A stretch of DNA of 64,000 bases from the NCBI GenBank assembly GCA_028673005.1, contig CM054116.1, positions 146,255,173-146,319,172 of the forward strand. The letters run 5' to 3'. A program made the position numbers and the translations under genes. This document shows positions 58,918 to 64,000 of this stretch, one piece after another. This DNA comes from Tanypteryx hageni (lineage: Eukaryota > Arthropoda > Insecta > Odonata > Petaluridae). The notes beneath the pieces are model-generated. The model worked only from the letters and a program-made list of their open reading frames with translations, did no database searches and had not been told where the DNA came from. Position 1 is the stretch's first letter, and each line of letters begins with the position of its first letter.

Positions 58918-59015
58918 CTTAAGTAGGTTGAGAGTGTGATATCTTGTGTTAAACACCTCCAGGTGGAGAGGAACACCTCGCTGACTGCACAAATATCTTG
59001 CTTCCCATTCAAATT
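58918..59015 (-). other. Orphan exon-like segment
   Basis: On the minus strand a 98-base stretch between TTTTCAATAG (acceptor) and GTATAG (donor) is open in one frame and encodes SQRGVPLHLEVF in its middle. The segment RGVPLHLEV is reminiscent of the G-V-P-L-H-V-Q strand in Grainyhead/CP2 DNA-binding domains, but the rest does not match. Composition is less AT-rich than its neighbours. It does not match nicalin. It may be a stray or alternative exon, or chance. Confidence 0.25.
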
Positions 59016-59587
59016 CTATTGAAAACACCAGATATTAGTGAAATAATTTTTCTTTCATAGTGTTTTCAACTAACAGACACTTGGGCTCTTTTTTCCTTAT
59101 CCTATCAAATATCTAACAGCAATTAGCTAAGGCACGTTCTTGACTATTTGTGGTATGAGCAAACTAAGGAGATTAAGATTTTGTTCCAAAGTAAGCATAC
59201 GAATAAATAATAATAAAATAAGAGAATAAACAAACTGATCATGAACATCTCGGACAACACTCGAGTGCTGAGGTGCCTGAGGTATCATATCCAAAAAAAT
59301 TTGTTTAAAAAAGTAATAATTTCAGGTTTTTGCAGGTTTTACCCGAAATTTTAAAAAAGCAAATGGAGGGTAAAAATCTGGTAAAACCTGAAAAATCCAT
59401 ACCCTAATCATAGTCTGCTGCCTTCAAGGGATTTGATACGCGCTTGATATGAACAGTTGAAGGACATGGGAAGTCTTATTCATAGAAAAGGTACAGGTCG
59501 CCTGTGTGTATCAGATTAAAATGTGGAACATTTGCGAAATTCATAGACGAAAATCAAAATGACTAGGACCGCCTACTTCCACTAGCT

Positions 59588-60136
59588 ATGCTATCCTATC
59601 GCACTGCCAAGAACGAGACATCAGGACAGACACCTAGTCGGATGATGTTTGGCCGGGAACTACGGCTTCCGGGTGACCTAGTGGTCGGCCGTTTCCCCGA
59701 GGAAGAGCAACCCGTGGACGAGTACCTACATGACTTAGAAAGCCGTTTGGAGATCGTGCATGACTTTGCGCGTGCCCACCAGCGCACCGAGAGTACTCGG
59801 CAAAAACAGCGATACGATCTGAGAAGCAAGGGGCCGGCATATTCTCCGGGGGAAAAGGTCTGGCTATACAACCCCAAGAGATTGAGAGGCAGGAGCCCAA
59901 AACTGCAGCGGCCCTGGGATGGGCCGTACACAGTCCAAGAGGCCCTGAACGACGTGGTGTATAGGGTGAAGATGGGTGGCCAGCAAGGGCGGGTGGTGCA
60001 TTTTGACCGCCTATCACCTTACCATGGAGGAGACCCGGCTCCTGTTCTGGGAGCGAAAACCAGTCGTCAGGAGGACGAGAATATAGCAGAACCAGACTCA
60101 GCCCGAGGACGGACTGCTGTCCAAAAGAGGGGACAG
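59588..60136 (+). pseudogene. Ty3/gypsy pol fragment (end of integrase)
   Basis: The frame begins in the integrase core end (LSYRTAKNETSGQTPSRMMFG) and carries the gypsy C-terminal module YSPGEKVWLYNPKR, GPYTVQEALNDVVYRVK and VVHFDRLSPYHGG. It is 5'-truncated at about 59580, so RT, RNase H and most of the integrase are missing. GC content is clearly higher than the surroundings, suggesting recent insertion. It reaches the LTR without a stop codon. Confidence 0.9.
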
Positions 60137-60415
60137 TGTAACGACGGCAGCAGCAATAGCTCTCCGGTAGCGCCATTTGACGTGCCCGGGGACTCGTTCT
60201 ACGACCCGTCCGGAACATTCTCGACTGGCATTCGCAGCCCTTCCCGAACGTTCTGGAATGCCCGGGCGAGGGATATAAGAAGGCGAGCCACCATGGCAGG
60301 GACAGTGAGAGACGAGGCAGTGGCAAGGCCACTCACAAGCGAATAAAGCGCTGCTTGGGATAAATCACGCGTCGTGTTTTCATTTCCCCAATCCCGAACC
60401 CCGAATCTTGGTACA
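60137..60415 (+). repeat. 3' LTR of the gypsy element
   Basis: The 279-base LTR starts TGTAACGACGG directly after the purine tract AAAAGAGGGGACAG and ends TTGGTACA, with TG..CA ends extended to TGTA..TACA. It contains a GATATAAG TATA-like motif near 60268 and AATAAA near 60342. The pol frame continues 70 codons into it and stops at 60344-60346. No second LTR is present in the window, so it is a truncated insertion. Confidence 0.88.
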
Positions 60416-60746
60416 ATATTAATTTTTAATGGAAAATTTAAATTAATAAAATTATGTGAAAATTACAAAAAATGGGGCGAAAACGGTCTAAAATTACATA
60501 ATTACTCAAAATATTCATAAAAATCATATTATCACTAATAAAAGTTAAGACGTAAACCTTATGTATAATTAAAAAACACAATATATTGGAATTAAAAAAA
60601 TTATATTTATTACGTAAAGAAACAAAATAAATATATATATATGGTGCAAAGGCTTTTGCGGCGTTCGGCTGTAGGCTGCATGTTTTTCGGTAGTCCATTG
60701 AGTACCTTTCCAATGGTTTTATTCCATCACCACAGGACAGAACAAT

Positions 60747-62398
60747 GCCACTGTGCCTAATATGCATGACTACACTTTCAAATGAAAGAATGTGGCCATG
60801 CAAGCTATGGAAGCACTGGAGACAATGCACAAGGACAAAAAAGACAAATCACCAGATTATTTTTTAAAAATGCGTGATAATTTCCAAACAAGGGCAACAT
60901 TAAAACAAATATTTAGTGAAAGAGCAGCTAAAGTAGACAAAGGTTCACTTGCATCCTATGAGATTTCTAAGTTAATAGCAAAATCTGGCAAGCCACATAA
61001 TATTGGCGAATCATTGATTTTGTCTGCAGTGTCTGTTGTGATTTCAACTGTTATGAATCAGAGCGCACATGAAATTACTCAGGCCATCCCTTTGAGCAAC
61101 TCACCAGTATCGAGACGTATTGATGAAATGTCAGATGTGGAAAAACAACTAGTTGCACAACTACAAGTTAAGAAGTTTGCCCTGCAAATCGATGAATCCA
61201 CTTTAATGGGTAATGAAGCCATTCTAATGACATATGTTAGGTTTTTGAATGATGATCAGCTCAGTGAGGAAATGCTCTTTGCCCGAAAGCTTAAGACAGA
61301 CACCAAAGGTGAGACAATTTTTGAAGAAGTTAAGAGTTATTTCAAGGATAACAACATTCCACTATAAAATGGTGCTGCTTCGATGGTAGGTAGATAGAGA
61401 GGATTCATTGCTCATTTAAAAAATGCTGTCCCTGAAGTTTTTTGCATACACTGCGTGGTTCACCGTCAAAATTTGGTTGGAAAAAACTTGGGAGGACGTT
61501 TGCATGATGCCCTTACTATTGTAATAAAGGCTGTCAACTTTATCAAAACAAGTGCACTTCAAGATCGTCTTTTTCGACAACTTTGTGAGGAAGTTGAAAA
61601 ACATTTTGAACACCTACTAATGCATACAGTGGCCCGATGGTTATCAAAAGGTAACTGTCTTCAGCGTTTTGCTGAACTTTGGGACATAGTTGTATCATTT
61701 TTAAGTGATAAGCAGTTTGAGAATAGACCGTTGCTGCTAAAAGTGACATATTTTATCTATCTGATATATTTGAAAAGCTGAATTTGTTGAAAAAACTGTT
61801 ACAAGGAAAGAGCTGCAAAGAGTCCATTACTGCTTTCCTTGGGAAACTCAAGTTATTTTGGAGTAATATTGGACGTCGTGAGTTCATACAATTTCCATCA
61901 CTGGCCACTCTTGACATAGAAATTCAAGATTATGATATTGCTGTATATGTTGAGAATTTGAAGAATTTGTACAGTGATATGCAAAGTTGGTTCAACGACC
62001 TGCTCGAGATGAATATTCCAGATTGGGTGGTGAATCCGCATGGTGTAAATGCGGTTGATGTTGACATCACATTACAAGAATGTCTGGTTGAGTTGCAGAA
62101 TGATATAACAGCTCAAGCTAGATTCAAAAACGGCAAACAGAATTTCTGGATAAGTAGTGAAATTGCAAATAAGTTTCCACAACTCTGGGAGAAGGCAAAG
62201 TTGTTTTTTATCGGATTTCCCACTTTTTATTTGGTTGAATCTGCATTTAATAGAGTTCTTCACCTGCAATCCAAAACTCGTAACCGTCTTGATATTGTAA
62301 AGAGAGGTGATCTTCGATTATCTCTAGCATCGCTGCAACCAGAAATTCAAAAGCTTGCTAGTTTTCATCAGCCACAAGGATCTCACTCAATAAAATGA
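60747..62398 (+). pseudogene. BED-finger hAT transposase (SCAND3/ZBED5-like, broken)
   Basis: A BED zinc finger (PLCLICM..LSNE, CKLWKH) begins near 60747 and shifts frame near 60820. The main frame then has KFALQIDESTLMGNEAILM (catalytic region) and, after stops near 61366, HCVVHRQNLVGKNLGGRLHD and VARWLSKGN. A last shift near 61780 leads to FPTFYLVESAFNRVLHLQSKTRNRL, the hAT dimerisation end. This is the class domesticated as SCAND3, ZBED5 and FAM200 proteins. The right terminus CAGTGTTTGTCAACC (reversed, at 62611) is present. The left terminus was not found. Confidence 0.88.
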
Positions 62399-62639
62399 CA
62401 ATAATATTATGGAAATATTTTTTGTTAGGAGCATATTTCATATGTATATTATAAATAAACAATATGTATATTATAAACAGTGATTATTTTTTATAAATAA
62501 ACAGTGCAGTTCATAAAATATCTTTTTTACCAACTAACGGCGACTATGAGGGGTGGGGGCCACAGAGGTAAATGAAAATCTAAAGTGGGCAAAAAAGGTT
62601 GACAAACACTGCTCTAGATTGTGGTTTTAGGCTAGATTT

Positions 62640-62983
62640 TTCATCAAGAAATTGTTTGGCATAAGTATTAGTTTGCTCCATTATCATCGTACAACAAATA
62701 GCTCAAAGGATTCAAGTATATCATCTCCATCCTCAACCTGTACATTTAAACCGGGGTTACCCGTAAATGTAAACTTGTTTCGCACTTCCTCATGTGTATT
62801 CCAAATGTAAGGGTGTCCAGGCAGGTTCGTTAACTCCTCCTCTTCCTGGAACGAATCCATTTCTTCGTCTGTTTTACTATCACTTACATCAGTGGAAAGA
62901 CTTTCGTCATCATTCTCTTCCAATAAATGAAGTGCTTCGTCTTCTGTGGCTTCAGTATGTTTCCTTTTACTGGACGAAGCCAT
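62640..62983 (-). pseudogene. piggyBac-like transposase, N-terminal fragment
   Basis: The start is at ATG 62983 (MASSSKRKHTEATEDEALHL). An acidic stretch with SLSTDVSDSKTDEEMD follows, then the conserved block FTFTGNPGLNVQV and DILESFELF. After a frameshift comes a TNTYAKQFLDEK-like segment. Only the first 115 residues or so of the transposase are here; the DDD catalytic domain is absent. Left of it sits the hAT terminus. Confidence 0.85.
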
Positions 62984-62999
62984 TTCACAACGGTGAAAT

Positions 63000-64000
63000 A
63001 AAAATTATTTCAAACAAAATAATTTGAATGAAATAATTTAAAAGTTATTGCAAAAAGAACAGTAAAATCTTCACGAATAAAAGCTCCAAATAATACCACA
63101 AAACGTCTACTCTAATGCTCAAAGGCCAACTGAACTTTTTCAATTACTTACCCCCTCTCCTATGTGCACATCTGTGCAGACCACCCTCTGGGAGATTACA
63201 AGGGTACGTCAAGGAAAGGTGGAAAAACAGAAAAACAATGGTTCCTCTGAGCGAAACCGTCAATGTAGGGGATATAAAGTAGGGTGCCATAAAACGACCC
63301 TTCTTATCACTCAGCCGTCCTGGGAGCACAAAGCGACCGCATAACAGTGGAAAAGGCTAAATATGAAAGAAAAGGATTTACAAGTAGCATGCTGATCGAG
63401 GAAAGTAAGATGCAAGCGGCGACAAACAAAATTTTTCGCATGAGGGTGTGAAATAATCCAAGATGTCAAACCCCGAATTTAAAAAAATAGGGGCATGGGA
63501 TATGCAACCCTCGTGGCAAATGCAGGCTTTGGATACAAGACGTATAGCTTCCTAAAATAGGGAAGGAAAGTCCATCTACTGGCAAAACGGTAAACTAAAA
63601 GGATGCCGCTATGAGTGAGAAAAGCTGCGTGATGGAATATAACGGCATACCCATAGCAAATAGGCTAAAAATCGCTGTGCCATATATATATGGCATACCC
63701 ACCACCGGAGCGTCTGGCTCTGCCGTATATATATGGCATACCCAAATGAGTGGTTTAAGTGCTGGACTTACAAATAAGCAAGGAATATAAGTTGGCATAA
63801 AACAACACTTTTTCATTGTTAAACATGAAAAATTTCTGTTTTTCCCATTTCTCAGAAGGGTTCATGGTAGTTTACACTGGAGAAAATAGTGGGTAAGGGG
63901 GAGTAGCTCGGGTACTTATAGTCCAGCGAGCAGACAAAAAAGCCTCGAATCGGAACAAATTAGTTTGAAGCTTATTTCTTTTGGGATTAGTTCCTATGGA
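63000..64000. other. Right end of window, no recognised gene
   Basis: No gene could be supported. Near 63640-63750 GGCATACCCA occurs three times, two of them after (TA)n runs; TGCCATATATATATGGCA is a perfect palindrome. A good GTAAGT donor-like site exists on the minus strand near 63150 without a recognisable exon. Confidence 0.4.

Overview
The window looks like arthropod, probably insect, nuclear DNA. It is AT-rich and intron-containing, and packed with decayed transposons of kinds common in arthropods: Jockey-like LINEs, Penelope-like elements, mariner/Tc1, pogo/Tigger, hAT, piggyBac, Helitron and Ty3/gypsy. I cannot name the species. Two exons of a conserved host gene, nicalin (minus strand, 57169-57336 and 23869-23990), anchor the right two thirds. 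They are separated by an intron of about 33 kb that holds most of the transposons and an 11.6-kb satellite.

Left part (about 1-18 kb): an integrated Polinton/Maverick (adintovirus-like) element with its genes on the plus strand. The order is protein-primed family-B DNA polymerase (743-5273, broken), packaging ATPase (5645-5851 and 10899-11324, split by a 5-kb transposon), small basic protein (11362-11679), a broken gene (11679-12228), integrase with chromodomain (12241-13462, broken), penton-like minor capsid protein (13459-14208), pVI-like protein (14195-14677), major capsid protein with its middle deleted (14679-15113), a BIR-domain protein (15252-16031), adenain-like protease (16037-16567) and an unrecognised 293-aa protein with a clear TATA/Inr promoter (16706-17587). 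A candidate divergent first exon faces left at 87-140. The element cannot replicate as it stands, yet several small ORFs are still open. Neither terminal inverted repeat was found.

Middle left (18-24 kb): an unknown minus-strand ORF, a GC-rich tandem repeat of about 72 bp, a tRNA-derived SINE cluster containing a near-perfect palindrome inside 13-bp target duplications, pogo/Tigger remnants and a Penelope GIY-YIG piece.

Nicalin intron (24-57 kb): nested elements, including a LINE inside a mariner, a piggyBac-like element inside a hAT, and a second hAT inside a (TA)n run. A fold-back repeat, a Helitron helicase fragment, a Tc1 element with both ends, Tigger remnants and a Penelope RT piece follow. 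The satellite at 41.9-53.5 kb is built on a 16-bp step with several higher-order periods, all exact multiples of 16.

Right end (57-64 kb): a second copy of a repeat family also found near 10 kb, an orphan exon-like segment, a gypsy 3' end with LTR, a BED-finger hAT transposase and a piggyBac N-terminal fragment.
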